This document shows positions 54,288 to 62,802 of a stretch of 64,000 bases of DNA, piece by piece. The notes beneath the pieces are model-generated. The model was given only the letters and a program-made list of their open reading frames with translations, was not told the origin of the DNA and did no database searches. How positions within the stretch are numbered: the first letter of the stretch is position 1; every line of letters starts with the position of its first letter. Source of the DNA: Arcobacter sp. (GTDB taxonomy: Bacteria > Campylobacterota > Campylobacteria > Campylobacterales > Arcobacteraceae); the NCBI GenBank assembly GCA_002869565.1, contig PKUJ01000011.1, positions 186,001 through 250,000 on the forward strand, given 5' to 3'. The translations under genes were made by a program, and so were the position numbers.

Positions 54288-55027
54288 ATTTGACTTTCTT
54301 TGTCTTTTTTTTGAAGCTTAGATATTAACTTTTCTTGTAAATTCCATAGTTTTTCATTTGATAATTGATGAGGTAATACTCCTTCTAAAGAAGCCGCTTC
54401 TTCTAAAACTACTTGTTGATTTTTTAAAATATAAATATGATTTGCAAGTTTTATAGCTTCTTGTGGGTCGTGGGTTACTAATAGAACAGTTTTATCTTTT
54501 AATAAATGACAAGTTAAATCTTGTAGTTGAATTTTTGTAATTGCATCTAGTGCTGAAAAAGGCTCATCCATTAAAATAAAATTTGCTTCTTGCATAAGTG
54601 TCCTAGCTAGTGCTACTCTTTGTTTTTGTCCACCTGAAAGTTCATAAGTTTTTTTATCACAGTGTTTAGACATATTTACTTGTTCTAAAAGTTCTTTTGC
54701 TTTTTGTAAAGTTTGCTTTTTTTTACTTCCTTTTAGATGATGATAAAGTTGAACATTATCTAAAACGCTAAGCCAAGGGTAGAGTGAGTTTTCTTGACTA
54801 AGCCAAGCTATATTTGTACCTTCTTTTAATACTATTTTTCCACTTGTGATATTCTCAATTTCTAAATCAGCTATACATCTAAGTAGGGTTGATTTTCCAA
54901 CTCCTGAACTTCCAAGTAAGACGGTACTTTTATTTTCGAGTATATCAAAGTTTAGATTTTTAAATAGTTTTTTACCTTTAAAATCAAGGTTTAAGTTTTG
55001 TATTTGAGCTATAAAATTATTGTTCAT
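54284..55027 (-). CDS. thiZ: ABC transporter ATP-binding protein (ThiZ-like)
   Basis: A 247-residue ATPase with Walker A in LLGSSGVGKSTLLRC, Q-loop WLSQENSLYPWLS, signature LSGGQKQRVALARTL, Walker B FILMDEPFSALDA and the switch His in LLVTHDPQEA. It is related to the taurine/nitrate/thiamine-precursor subfamily. It overlaps the permease gene by 4 bp and is divergent from thiC across 170 bp. No TPP riboswitch was seen upstream of this gene. Confidence 0.92.
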   Translation of the reverse strand: MNNNFIAQIQNLNLDFKGKKLFKNLNFDILENKSTVLLGSSGVGKSTLLRCIADLEIENITSGKIVLKEGTNIAWLSQENSLYPWLSVLDNVQLYHHLKGSKKKQTLQKAKELLEQVNMSKHCDKKTYELSGGQKQRVALARTLMQEANFILMDEPFSALDAITKIQLQDLTCHLLKDKTVLLVTHDPQEAIKLANHIYILKNQQVVLEEAASLEGVLPHQLSNEKLWNLQEKLISKLQKKDKESQI

Positions 55028-55162
55028 GTGAGTAATAATATAATAAAAGAACTAAAACCAAAGGATTTAATTAACAAATCCTTTTAATGTATCAAATATT
55101 AGCATTAATTACTGCAAAGCAAAATAATATTAAATAATTAATCTTCTCTAAATATATTTTGA

Positions 55163-55168
55163 TATAAT
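55163..55168 (+). promoter_or_regulatory. thiC promoter, extended -10
   Basis: TTTTGATATAAT at 55157-55168, the same extended -10 as in the CRISPR repeats, lies 31 bases before the thiC ATG. No TPP riboswitch separates it from the gene. Confidence 0.6.
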
Positions 55169-55198
55169 CAACGAAAAATATTTAATAGGATTTTTATT

Positions 55199-56548
55199 AT
55201 GAGAGATTGGCTAGACAATCATAAAGATGATGAAGTAAGAACTCAGATGTATTATGCCAAAAGAGGCATTATTACACCAGACATGGAATATGTAGCAAAA
55301 GTTGAAAAGATTGACCCCGAATTAGTTAGAAGTGAGATTGAAAGAGGAAGATTAATTATTCCTGCAAATGTTAATCATAAACATTTAGTTCCAATGGCGA
55401 TTGGAATTGCATCTTCTTGTAAGATTAATGCAAATATTGGTTCTTCTGCTTTAGCTTCAGATATTGAAGGTGAAATTGAAAAAGTTGATGTTTGTTTAAA
55501 ACATGGAGCAGATACTATTATGGATTTAAGTACAGGTGGTGACTTAGATTCAATTAGATCGGCTGTAATTGAACATTCTACTGTACCAATTGGAACAGTT
55601 CCTATTTATCAAATTTTACATGATGTAAATGATAAAATTGAAAAACTTGATATCGAAACTATGTTAAAAGTTTTAGAAAAACAAGCACTTCAAGGTGTTT
55701 CTTATTTCACAATCCATGCAGGATTTTTATTACAATTCATGCCTCATGTAGCAAAAAGAAAAATGGGAATAGTATCAAGAGGTGGTTCTTTAATGGCTGC
55801 TTGGATGATGCATTATCATAGAGAAAATCCATTTTACGATGCTTTTGATGAGATTTTAGATATTTGTAGAAGACATGACGTATCTTTATCTTTAGGTGAT
55901 AGTTTAAGACCAGGATGTTTATTTGATGCATCTGATGAAGCACAACTTTCAGAATTAAAAATTCTTGGAGAACTCACAAAAAGAGCTTGGGAGAAAGATG
56001 TTCAAGTTATGATTGAAGGACCAGGACATGTACCTTTAAATCAAATTGAAAGAAATATGAAATTAGAGAGAGAATATTTTCATGAAGCCCCTTTTTACAT
56101 TCTAGGACCACTAGTAACTGATATTGCTGCTGGATATGATCATATTTCTTCTGCAATTGGAGCTGCTGTTGGTGGATGGCATGGAGCTTCAATGCTATGT
56201 TATGTAACTCCAAAAGAGCATTTAGGTTTACCAAATGCACAAGATGTTAGAGAAGGTATTATTGCGTATAAAATTGCTGCACACTCTGCTGATATTGCAC
56301 GTGGTAGAAAAGATGCAAGAAATATTGATGATGAAATGTCTGATGCTAGATATGGTTTTGATTGGAACAAACAATTTGAACTTTGTTTAGATCCAGAAAG
56401 AGCTAAAGAGTATCATGATGAAACGCTTCCTCAAGATGTATTTAAAGAAGCAGAGTTCTGTTCAATGTGTGGACCAAAATTTTGTTCATATAAAATCACA
56501 CAAAAAATTGTTGAAAATCATGGCGAAGCAATGGTAAACGCTGGATAA
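55199..56548 (+). CDS. thiC: Phosphomethylpyrimidine synthase
   Basis: ThiC rearranges AIR to HMP-phosphate using SAM and an iron-sulphur cluster. The 449-residue protein is the shorter ThiC form. It has [56 protein letters not shown], and the cluster motif [13 protein letters not shown] near the C terminus. AGGAT precedes the ATG. Its last codons begin a hairpin that is duplicated downstream. It is divergent from the ATPase gene and apparently not under a TPP riboswitch. Confidence 0.97.
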   Translation: MRDWLDNHKDDEVRTQMYYAKRGIITPDMEYVAKVEKIDPELVRSEIERGRLIIPANVNHKHLVPMAIGIASSCKINANIGSSALASDIEGEIEKVDVCLKHGADTIMDLSTGGDLDSIRSAVIEHSTVPIGTVPIYQILHDVNDKIEKLDIETMLKVLEKQALQGVSYFTIHAGFLLQFMPHVAKRKMGIVSRGGSLMAAWMMHYHRENPFYDAFDEILDICRRHDVSLSLGDSLRPGCLFDASDEAQLSELKILGELTKRAWEKDVQVMIEGPGHVPLNQIERNMKLEREYFHEAPFYILGPLVTDIAAGYDHISSAIGAAVGGWHGASMLCYVTPKEHLGLPNAQDVREGIIAYKIAAHSADIARGRKDARNIDDEMSDARYGFDWNKQFELCLDPERAKEYHDETLPQDVFKEAEFCSMCGPKFCSYKITQKIVENHGEAMVNAG

Positions 56549-56707
56549 AAAGAGTGAATAGTTTCACTCTTTCGGCGTTTACGAGGATTCGATGTGAAAT
56601 AGAAATCTTTGATTTCGTAATTGAACCGAATGCTCTGAGGAACGCTGGATAAAAAGAGTGAATAGTTTCACTCTTTCGGCGTTTACGAGGATTCGATGTG
56701 AAATAGA
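56537..56707 (+). repeat. Duplicated thiC 3'-end hairpin (two 67-bp copies)
   Basis: The 67 bases at 56537-56603, which include the last codons of thiC, recur at 56641-56707, 104 bp downstream. Each copy folds as AAAGAGTGAA with TTCACTCTTT around a four-base loop, closed by an outer AAACGC/GCGTTT pairing. The segment between copies forms an imperfect inverted repeat with the copy ends (GCGTTTACGAGGATTCG against CGAATGCTCTGAGGAACGC). No gene is present. Confidence 0.85.
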
Positions 56708-56721
56708 TAAAAAAGTTAATC

Positions 56722-56750
56722 AAGGTCAAGGTTTTCTTAGGCCTTTTTTT
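56722..56750 (+). terminator. Intrinsic terminator downstream of thiC
   Basis: AAGGTC pairs with GGCCTT (one G-T), with an inner AAG/CTT, followed by seven T. It ends transcripts that run past the duplicated hairpins. Confidence 0.7.
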
Positions 56751-56804
56751 ATAAACTTAAAATTATAAAAAATTTAATTAAGACAAAAATTATCATATTT
56801 AAAC

Positions 56805-56810
56805 TATAAT
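56805..56810 (+). promoter_or_regulatory. mrp promoter -10 box
   Basis: TATAAT about 145 bases before the mrp ATG predicts a long leader with two hairpins (56836-56851 and 56916-56934). Confidence 0.5.
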
Positions 56811-56835
56811 ACGAAAATTTTGAATATAAAATTAA

Positions 56836-56934
56836 GAGCAACTCCTTGCTCACTTTAGAGTTTGTTTCTTTATAGGGAATTTATTTCTCTTCTTAAAAGA
56901 AATTAAAAAATCAAGGTCCCTTAAAAATGGGGAC
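56836..56934 (+). other. Structured 5' leader of mrp
   Basis: Between the probable promoter and the mrp start there are two clear hairpins: GAGCAA/TTGCTC with loop CTCC (56836-56851), and GTCCC/GGGAC (56916-56920 with 56930-56934). A purine/pyrimidine stretch between them can also pair (TTTCT/AGAAA). No known riboswitch motif was recognised. It could regulate mrp, or include a separate small RNA. Confidence 0.4.
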
Positions 56935-56954
56935 TATTTATAAGGACAAAATAT

Positions 56955-58130
56955 ATGGCAACTGTAGCTGATATAAAAGAAGAATTAGGAAAAGTTCTTT
57001 ATCCAGGTTTTCAAAAATCTATTATTGAATTCGGTTTCGTAAAAGATGTTGAACTTGTAGATAATGAATCTTGTGTTGTGCATTTGGATATTACATCAAG
57101 TGCCTCTGAAGTTGAACAACAATTACAAAGAGATATTTCATCAACTTTAGCAGCAATTGGTATTACAACTGCAACTTTAAATTTAAAAAAACCAGAAGCA
57201 CCAAAACAACAAAGTAATTCTGTTAGTGGGAGTAATATAGCTCCTCAAATTAAAAACTTTGTAATGGTATCTTCAGGAAAAGGTGGAGTTGGAAAATCAA
57301 CTACAACTGTTAACTTAGCAATTGCAGCAGCAATGCAAGGTAAAAAAGTGGGTATCTTAGATGCCGATATTTATGGTCCAAATATTCCTCGTATGATGGG
57401 TTTACAAGGTCAAGAAGTAGCAGTAGTTGGGAATAAAGCGAAACCTTTTAATGCATATGGCGTTGATGTTATGTCAATGGGTTCATTAATGGAAGAAGGT
57501 CAAGCTCTTATTTGGAGAGGTGCTATGATTATGAAAGCTATCCAGCAACTCTTAAGAGATATTTTATGGGAAGAGTTAGATATTCTGTTTATTGATATGC
57601 CTCCAGGAACTGGTGATGCTCAATTAACTTTAGCTCAAAGTGTTCCTGTAACTTGTGGTGTAAATGTTACAACTCCACAACATGTTGCTCTTGATGATTC
57701 AAAAAGATCACTTGATATGTTTGCAAAACTTCACATTCCAATTGCTGGGATTGTTGAAAATATGAGTGGATTTATTTGTCCTGAATGTAAAACAGAATCT
57801 GATATTTTTGGAATGGGAACTTGTGATGCTTTAGCTGATCAATATAATACTCAAGTATTAGGAAATTTGCCAATTGAACCTGCTATTAGAGAAGGTGGAG
57901 ATTCAGGTAAACCTATTGTTTACTGTGATCCTGAGTCAGTATCTGCAAAAAGATATATGATAGCTGCATCTAAACTTATTGCTTATGTTGATGAGGTAAG
58001 TGATAAAGCTGAAAATGCTTCAATACAACCAACTACCCCTCCTGGTGTATCTGCTTGTTCTACAGCAGGTGCAGCTTCATCAGCACAAACTGAACAGAAA
58101 AGTCATTCTGGATGTGGTTGTGGTAACTAA
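56955..58130 (+). CDS. mrp: Mrp/ApbC iron-sulphur cluster carrier ATPase
   Basis: A 391-residue P-loop NTPase for Fe-S cluster assembly or delivery. The N-terminal MIP18-like domain covers about 1-80, then the deviant Walker A SSGKGGVGKSTTTVNLA and LFIDMPPGTGDAQLT. The cluster-binding CxxC is in GFICPECKTESD. The C terminus ends in a short Cys-rich tail (SHSGCGCGN). Length is longer than the core family owing to the tail. AAGGA precedes the ATG. A strong hairpin follows the stop codon. Confidence 0.95.
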   Translation: MATVADIKEELGKVLYPGFQKSIIEFGFVKDVELVDNESCVVHLDITSSASEVEQQLQRDISSTLAAIGITTATLNLKKPEAPKQQSNSVSGSNIAPQIKNFVMVSSGKGGVGKSTTTVNLAIAAAMQGKKVGILDADIYGPNIPRMMGLQGQEVAVVGNKAKPFNAYGVDVMSMGSLMEEGQALIWRGAMIMKAIQQLLRDILWEELDILFIDMPPGTGDAQLTLAQSVPVTCGVNVTTPQHVALDDSKRSLDMFAKLHIPIAGIVENMSGFICPECKTESDIFGMGTCDALADQYNTQVLGNLPIEPAIREGGDSGKPIVYCDPESVSAKRYMIAASKLIAYVDEVSDKAENASIQPTTPPGVSACSTAGAASSAQTEQKSHSGCGCGN

Positions 58131-58132
58131 AT

Positions 58133-58155
58133 AAAAAGAGGTTTTTCCTCTTTTT
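58133..58155 (+). terminator. Terminator after mrp
   Basis: AAAAAGAGG pairs with CCTCTTTTT around five T; the A and T arms make it work on both strands. Confidence 0.88.
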
Positions 58156-58168
58156 ATGAAATTATTTT

Positions 58169-58675
58169 TTAACTTGCATTGTAATTAAATTTATTTTTAT
58201 TGGGCATTACAAGTATAAATCCAATAACTGCAATTATGATTAAATTCATAGCTGTATAAAAATCCAAAGTAGTTAAAAATACTAATAGACCAATTATTGC
58301 AATAATTTCAAAGATTGCAAGATACACGAACATCATACTTATATACTTTGTACTAAAAAAATCAAATTCCTCTTCTATATTTTGAAATTTAGTTTTATTT
58401 GTTTTATCAACTAATTTTGAATAATTTTTTGTAAAAAAGAAATATCCAGCAATCAAAATTAAAATTGACACAATATGTATTAATGTATATAAGTCAATAC
58501 CAAGATAAATATTCTTATTTAATATTTCTAAACTATATATAGATTTATAAAGACCTTCTTTTAATATATAATAACAAACAAAAAGATATATTATTTGGGC
58601 TCCAAGCATTAAAAACCAAATAAACATAAAAGTATTGAGCTTATTTTTTGATTCAGCAGATAATTCTTCTAACAT
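58169..58675 (-). CDS. Membrane protein of unknown function
   Basis: A 168-residue protein with four hydrophobic helices (about 17-38, 60-80, 112-133 and 138-157), short loops and an acidic stretch (KFQNIEEEFDFFS) between helices two and three. No family is recognised. A possible Shine-Dalgarno (AAGGAAACCC) precedes the ATG. It is convergent with mrp and separated from hisIE by a 190-bp gap that holds no gene I can see. An inner-membrane location is the only safe statement. Confidence 0.6.
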   Translation of the reverse strand: MLEELSAESKNKLNTFMFIWFLMLGAQIIYLFVCYYILKEGLYKSIYSLEILNKNIYLGIDLYTLIHIVSILILIAGYFFFTKNYSKLVDKTNKTKFQNIEEEFDFFSTKYISMMFVYLAIFEIIAIIGLLVFLTTLDFYTAMNLIIIAVIGFILVMPNKNKFNYNAS

Positions 58676-58867
58676 GGGTTTCCTTTTATAATATAATTTT
58701 AAATCTTATCATTTATATAATAAATAAGTACTTTAGTTATATAAAATTAATGTTTTTTAGAGGAATTAAAGGTAATTAATATTATTTGGGAGTTTACGAA
58801 TAAATTTAGTTAAAGTACTTATTTAATAAATTTTTAAAATAGAAAACCAGAGTTTGATACTCTAGTT

Positions 58868-59551
58868 TTAAGATTCAGTTCTTGAGTTTTTTTCATCAAT
58901 TCCTGAAATACCAAATCTTCTAGCTAATTCTTGTTTAACTCTATCTGGATTTATATTTTTACTAGACATGGCTACTAGACAGTGATACATTAAATCAGCT
59001 GCTTCATAAATAATCTCTTCTTCGTCATTGTCTTTTACTGCAAATGAAAACTCACCAGCTTCTTCAACAACTTTTTTCAGCATGGAGTTTTGTTTACCCT
59101 TTAAAAGTTTTGCAGTATATGAAGTTTTTGGGTCATCATTTTTTCTTGATTCAATTATATGATAAAGAGTATCTATTACTCCATATGTAGAGTTTGTATC
59201 GACTTCTACATCTAAAATTTCTTCACCACTTTCTAAGTTAGTAAAAAAACAAGATTTTCTACCTGTATGACAAGCTACACCAATTTGTTCAACTTTTAAA
59301 AGAATAGTATCATTGTCACAATCAACTTTAATCTCTTTTACATTTTGAAGGTGTCCTGAGCTTTCACCTTTTTTCCAAATTCTTTGTTTGCTTCTAGAAA
59401 AATAGTGTGCTTGATTTGTTTTTATTGTTAAAGATAAAGCTTCTTTATCCATATATGCTAACATTAGAACTTCGTTTGAACTTGAATCTTGTGTAATAAC
59501 AGGAATTAGATTATTCATCTTTTCCCAATCAATTTTTTCTATTTGCTTCAT
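58868..59551 (-). CDS. hisIE: Bifunctional PRA-CH / PRA-PH histidine enzyme
   Basis: Carries two steps of histidine synthesis. The N-terminal HisI domain (1-115) has MLAYMDKEALSLTIKTNQAHYFSRSKQRIWKKGESSGHLQ, DCDNDTILLKVEQIGVACHTGRKSCFF with the zinc Cys and Asp residues. The C-terminal HisE domain (125-227) has KLLKGKQNSMLKKVVEEAGEFSFAVKD and EAADLMYHCLVAM with the metal Glu/Asp. The 227-residue size fits the usual fusion. It lies 8 bp after the small exported-protein gene. Confidence 0.96.
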   Translation of the reverse strand: MKQIEKIDWEKMNNLIPVITQDSSSNEVLMLAYMDKEALSLTIKTNQAHYFSRSKQRIWKKGESSGHLQNVKEIKVDCDNDTILLKVEQIGVACHTGRKSCFFTNLESGEEILDVEVDTNSTYGVIDTLYHIIESRKNDDPKTSYTAKLLKGKQNSMLKKVVEEAGEFSFAVKDNDEEEIIYEAADLMYHCLVAMSSKNINPDRVKQELARRFGISGIDEKNSRTES

Positions 59552-59559
59552 TTGTTACC

Positions 59560-59874
59560 TTAAAATTTAGTGCCTATATTAACTTTTACTCCATCAATAC
59601 TTTTGTTTTCTTTATTAAATTCAACATTTGTATCTATATTTAAATCATCTTCTTTTTTAGCTTTCTCTATTTTCTTTTCAACTGGAATCAAAAGATTCTC
59701 TTTTTTCTTATAATCTTCAGTTGTTTTTTGAGGGAGAAGTTTTAATTTGGAATCTAATATTTTTATTTCGGAGTTTTTATTAGTTAAATCAATTTTCTCA
59801 TTTGTACTTGCTTGCAATAAAAGAAGATTAAATAAGAAAATTGATATAAATATTTGTTTCATCATGATATTCAA
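59560..59874 (-). CDS. Small exported protein of unknown function
   Basis: Up to 104 residues. A hydrophobic N terminus (KQIFISIFLFNLLLLQAS) looks like a signal peptide ending near ASTNE. The mature part is short, hydrophilic and rich in Lys, Glu and Asn, and ends in a strand-like VKVNIGTKF. In-frame Mets at positions 4 and 5 are alternative starts. No family recognised. It sits between hflK-like and hisIE genes, after a hairpin terminator, so it probably starts a new transcript or is low in expression. Confidence 0.5.
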   Translation of the reverse strand: MNIMMKQIFISIFLFNLLLLQASTNEKIDLTNKNSEIKILDSKLKLLPQKTTEDYKKKENLLIPVEKKIEKAKKEDDLNIDTNVEFNKENKSIDGVKVNIGTKF

Positions 59875-59879
59875 AATAT

Positions 59880-59902
59880 AAAGAGTAGTAAAACTACTCT
59901 TT
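59880..59902. terminator. Hairpin after the HflK-like gene
   Basis: AAAGAGTAGT (59880-59889) pairs exactly with ACTACTCTTT (59893-59902) around a three-base loop. It follows the HflK-like stop on the minus strand. Confidence 0.7.
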
Positions 59903-59908
59903 ATTAAA

Positions 59909-60997
59909 TTATTGATTTATAGCTGTATCTCTATTTTTATCTTTAGTATCAACCCAAATATTTGGAGTTGAACCACCAGGTGTTAAGAAGATTTTAGCAT
60001 CTTTGTTTTCTCTAAGTGCATCATTAAATTTCCCTTGAATTTCAATTTGTTGCATTTGTAGTAATTTAGGAGTTAAAGAATCAGCAATAATTTTATTTGC
60101 AACTGCTTGCGCTTTTGCTTCAATAGTTACAGCATCTGCTCTACCTTTTGCTTCAATTCTATTCGCTTCTGCATCACCAGTAGCTTTTGCAGCTCTTTTT
60201 TCAGCTTCTTGTCTAGTTCTTAAAACTTCGTATCTAACTCTTTCAGACTCTTGATTTGCAATTTGAACTCTTTCAATCTGATCTTTGATTTTTTGAGGAA
60301 GTACAATTTCTCTTAATTGAACTGATTGTAAAAGAACTGGTTTATCCGCAAGTGAATCAATATCTTTTTGAATTCCTTCTTGAATTTTGATAGCAATTTC
60401 ATTTCTTTTTGTAGGTAGTTCTTCAGCAGTATAGTTACCTACAACGTTTCTTACAATATCTCTAACTACAGGATTAATGATTTTTTCTTCCCATGATGGT
60501 CCCCAGTTAGCAATAGTAGTAGGAGCTCCATCCGCTGTAAGTCTGTATTGAACTGTTAATTCAATAGATACAGGTAATCCTCTAGCATCAAGAATATTGA
60601 TTGCAGGATTACTTCTAATACTTTGATCAAAACCACCAGTACTTGTTTCAACAGTAGCATAATTCATAAGTCTAACTTTTGTATCAACTACTATTACTTG
60701 TTCGTATCCAGGTATTATAATATGAAAACCAGGTCTTAAAGGTTCTTCTGCATATTTCCCTAAAGTCTTTTTTATTCCAACATAACCAGATTCAATTGTT
60801 AAAAATGGTTTTGTAATGAATAAAATTGCAACTACAGCAATAATTGCATAAATAAATCCTGCTTTTTTTCCAAAGTTTTTGAAAAATTCAGGTGGCTCGA
60901 AAGGTGGTTGATAATTTCCTCCACCTCCATTGTCATTAGAGCCACTTTTTTTATTTTGTTGTTGTCTGTTCTTAAAATAGTCGTTATCTATAGGCAT
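59909..60997 (-). CDS. SPFH-domain membrane protein, HflK-like
   Basis: A 362-residue protein with a Gly/Asn/Pro-rich cytoplasmic start, one membrane helix (about 47-65), then an SPFH/band-7 domain: VGIKKTLGKYAEEPLRPGFHIIIPGYEQVIVVDTKVR, and a long helix rich in Glu/Ala (AEKRAAKATGDAEANRIEAKGRADA). In other bacteria HflK and HflC enclose the FtsH protease. Here there is no HflC neighbour, as in other Campylobacterota, so it may form a homo-oligomer. About 20 bp separate it from ilvE upstream. Confidence 0.88.
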   Translation of the reverse strand: MPIDNDYFKNRQQQNKKSGSNDNGGGGNYQPPFEPPEFFKNFGKKAGFIYAIIAVVAILFITKPFLTIESGYVGIKKTLGKYAEEPLRPGFHIIIPGYEQVIVVDTKVRLMNYATVETSTGGFDQSIRSNPAINILDARGLPVSIELTVQYRLTADGAPTTIANWGPSWEEKIINPVVRDIVRNVVGNYTAEELPTKRNEIAIKIQEGIQKDIDSLADKPVLLQSVQLREIVLPQKIKDQIERVQIANQESERVRYEVLRTRQEAEKRAAKATGDAEANRIEAKGRADAVTIEAKAQAVANKIIADSLTPKLLQMQQIEIQGKFNDALRENKDAKIFLTPGGSTPNIWVDTKDKNRDTAINQ

Positions 60998-61017
60998 ATC
61001 TTTTCCCTTAATTTTTT

Positions 61018-61938
61018 TTAGTTAATATACGTTAAATCTTTTATATATTTCTCATTTTTTCCAGCTACTACATCAAAATAAGCTGATTGTAAGACTTCTG
61101 TTATTGGTCCTCTTTCTCCATTTCCAATAATTCTTGCATCAATATCTCTAATTGGAGTTACTTCAACTGCTGTTCCTGTGAAGAATGCTTCATCTGCAAC
61201 ATAAACTTCTTCTCTTGTAAGTCTTCTTCTTATAACAGTGTATCCTAAGTCTTCAGCTAAATCAATAACAGTTGCTTGAGTAATAGATTCTAAAGAGTTA
61301 TCATTTGGCGGTGTAATAATTACTCCATCTCTAACTATAAAGAAACAAGCTCCTGATGCTTCAGCAATATAACCTTGGTCATCTCTTAAAAGTGCTTCAT
61401 CATACCCACATTCTACTGCTTCATACTTAGCCATTTGAGAATTTAGATAATTTGCTACAGCTTTTGCTTTTCCCATACCTGAAGTATTTGAGTTTCTTGT
61501 CATAGAGGCAATTTTAACTCTAACACATTTTTTCATACCTTCTTCACCTAAATATGCTCCCCATTCCCATGCAGAAATAGAAACATTTACAGGAGCATCT
61601 TTATGATAAAGTCCCATAACTCCATAACCTAAGTAAACAAGAGGTCTAATATAAGCCCCTTCAGTCAATTCATTTTTTTGTAATAATTCAATTTGTGCTT
61701 TGTTTAATTCATCTTCTGTAAAAGGTACATCAAGAAGTGTCATTTTAGCTGAATTTATAAGTCTTTTTGTATGCTCTTTTAATTTAAAAATTGCACATCT
61801 ACCATCGTGAGTTTTATATGCTTTAGTACCTTCAATAGCACCATTTCCATAATGTAATGTATGGCTTAATACATGCACTTTTGCATCGTGCCAATTAACA
61901 AATTCACCATCCATCCAGATATATTTTGCTTCTGTCAT
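61018..61938 (-). CDS. ilvE: Branched-chain amino acid aminotransferase
   Basis: A class IV PLP transaminase of 306 residues for leucine, isoleucine and valine. It has IWMDGEFVNWHDAKVHVLSHTLHYGNGAIEG, RPLVYLGYGVMGL, GMGKAKAVANYLNSQMAKYEA with the PLP lysine, YDEALLRDDQGYIAEASGACFFIV and the C-terminal EAFFTGTAVEVTPI. All are typical of bacterial IlvE. It lies upstream of the SPFH gene on the same strand. Confidence 0.96.
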   Translation of the reverse strand: MTEAKYIWMDGEFVNWHDAKVHVLSHTLHYGNGAIEGTKAYKTHDGRCAIFKLKEHTKRLINSAKMTLLDVPFTEDELNKAQIELLQKNELTEGAYIRPLVYLGYGVMGLYHKDAPVNVSISAWEWGAYLGEEGMKKCVRVKIASMTRNSNTSGMGKAKAVANYLNSQMAKYEAVECGYDEALLRDDQGYIAEASGACFFIVRDGVIITPPNDNSLESITQATVIDLAEDLGYTVIRRRLTREEVYVADEAFFTGTAVEVTPIRDIDARIIGNGERGPITEVLQSAYFDVVAGKNEKYIKDLTYIN

Positions 61939-62120
61939 TTATAATATCCTACAATAAATTTTTAGATAATAGTGTATCGAAGATTTTATTAAAATTAAGT
62001 GAGATAAAGATTTTAGATTAAAATAAAATAAAATAAGTTTTTTTAATAAAACTAAGAATGCTATTTTAAAATTACTTTTTTATTGTAAAATATTTTTAAA
62101 GAAAAAAAAGAGGTTAAAAC

Positions 62121-62723
62121 ATGAGTCAACAAGAATTTTGGAATCAAAAATTTTCTCGAGATGGTTATCTTTATGGTAGAAAACCAAATTCTTTTTTAGT
62201 TTCATGTTCAAGTAACTTTAAAAAATCACAAAGATTTTTATGTTTAGGTGAAGGTGAAGGACGAAATGCAGTCTATTTTGCTTCAAAAGGTTATGAAGTT
62301 GTTGCTTTAGATGCTTCTGACATAGGCTTAAAAAAATTAGAAGCTTTAGCTGAGGAAGAAGAAGTATATGTAAAAACAAGATGTGTTGATCTAAACGAAT
62401 GGGAACCTTCAAAAAAGTATGGCTCAATAGTTACTTCATATTTACATATGTATAAAAATGAGAGAGAAGCACTTTTTAATAAAATCGAGTCTTGCTTAAA
62501 AGAGGGTGGTTTTTTTGTAGGTGAATTTTTTTCAACAAATCAACTTAACTACCAAAGTGGTGGCCCTAAAGATATAGACCTTTTATATACGGTTGATGAT
62601 TTTTTAAATGCTTTTCCAAATTGCACAAAACACAAAGTAGAAGAGTTAGAAACCAACCTTGAAGAAGGAAATGGACATCAAGGAAAAGCTTACGTAATTA
62701 GGGTAATAATTCAAAAAAATTAA
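62121..62723 (+). CDS. SAM-dependent methyltransferase, TehB-like
   Basis: A 200-residue class I methyltransferase. FWNQKFSRDGYLYGRKPNSFL at the start and FLCLGEGEGRNAVYFASKGYEVVALDASDIGLKKLE (SAM-binding glycine motif) are typical of the TehB/thiopurine-like group, followed by IVTSYLHMYKNEREALFNKI and GGFFVGEFFS. These proteins methylate small molecules such as tellurite or thiols. No neighbour narrows the substrate. It is a single gene with AGAGG upstream. Confidence 0.85.
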   Translation: MSQQEFWNQKFSRDGYLYGRKPNSFLVSCSSNFKKSQRFLCLGEGEGRNAVYFASKGYEVVALDASDIGLKKLEALAEEEEVYVKTRCVDLNEWEPSKKYGSIVTSYLHMYKNEREALFNKIESCLKEGGFFVGEFFSTNQLNYQSGGPKDIDLLYTVDDFLNAFPNCTKHKVEELETNLEEGNGHQGKAYVIRVIIQKN

Positions 62724-62802
62724 ATTAAATATTAACTATTTGCAACTAAGTTGCAAATAAGATAAACCTGATAAAATTCACTAAAAAAGTGAATCAATAA
62801 TT

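Noticed and set aside
55028-55198. Second TPP riboswitch between thiC and the ABC ATPase gene
   Set aside because: Neither strand shows the CTGAGA or ACCTGATCTGG-type blocks; only a promoter-like TTTTGATATAAT is present.
56496-56729. 77-residue open frame on the minus strand over the duplicated hairpins
   Set aside because: It reads the palindromic duplication and has no start signal or homology pattern.
58676-58867. Possible small gene in the gap between the membrane protein and hisIE
   Set aside because: No frame with a ribosome site and no RNA-like structure was seen; it is AT-rich spacer.
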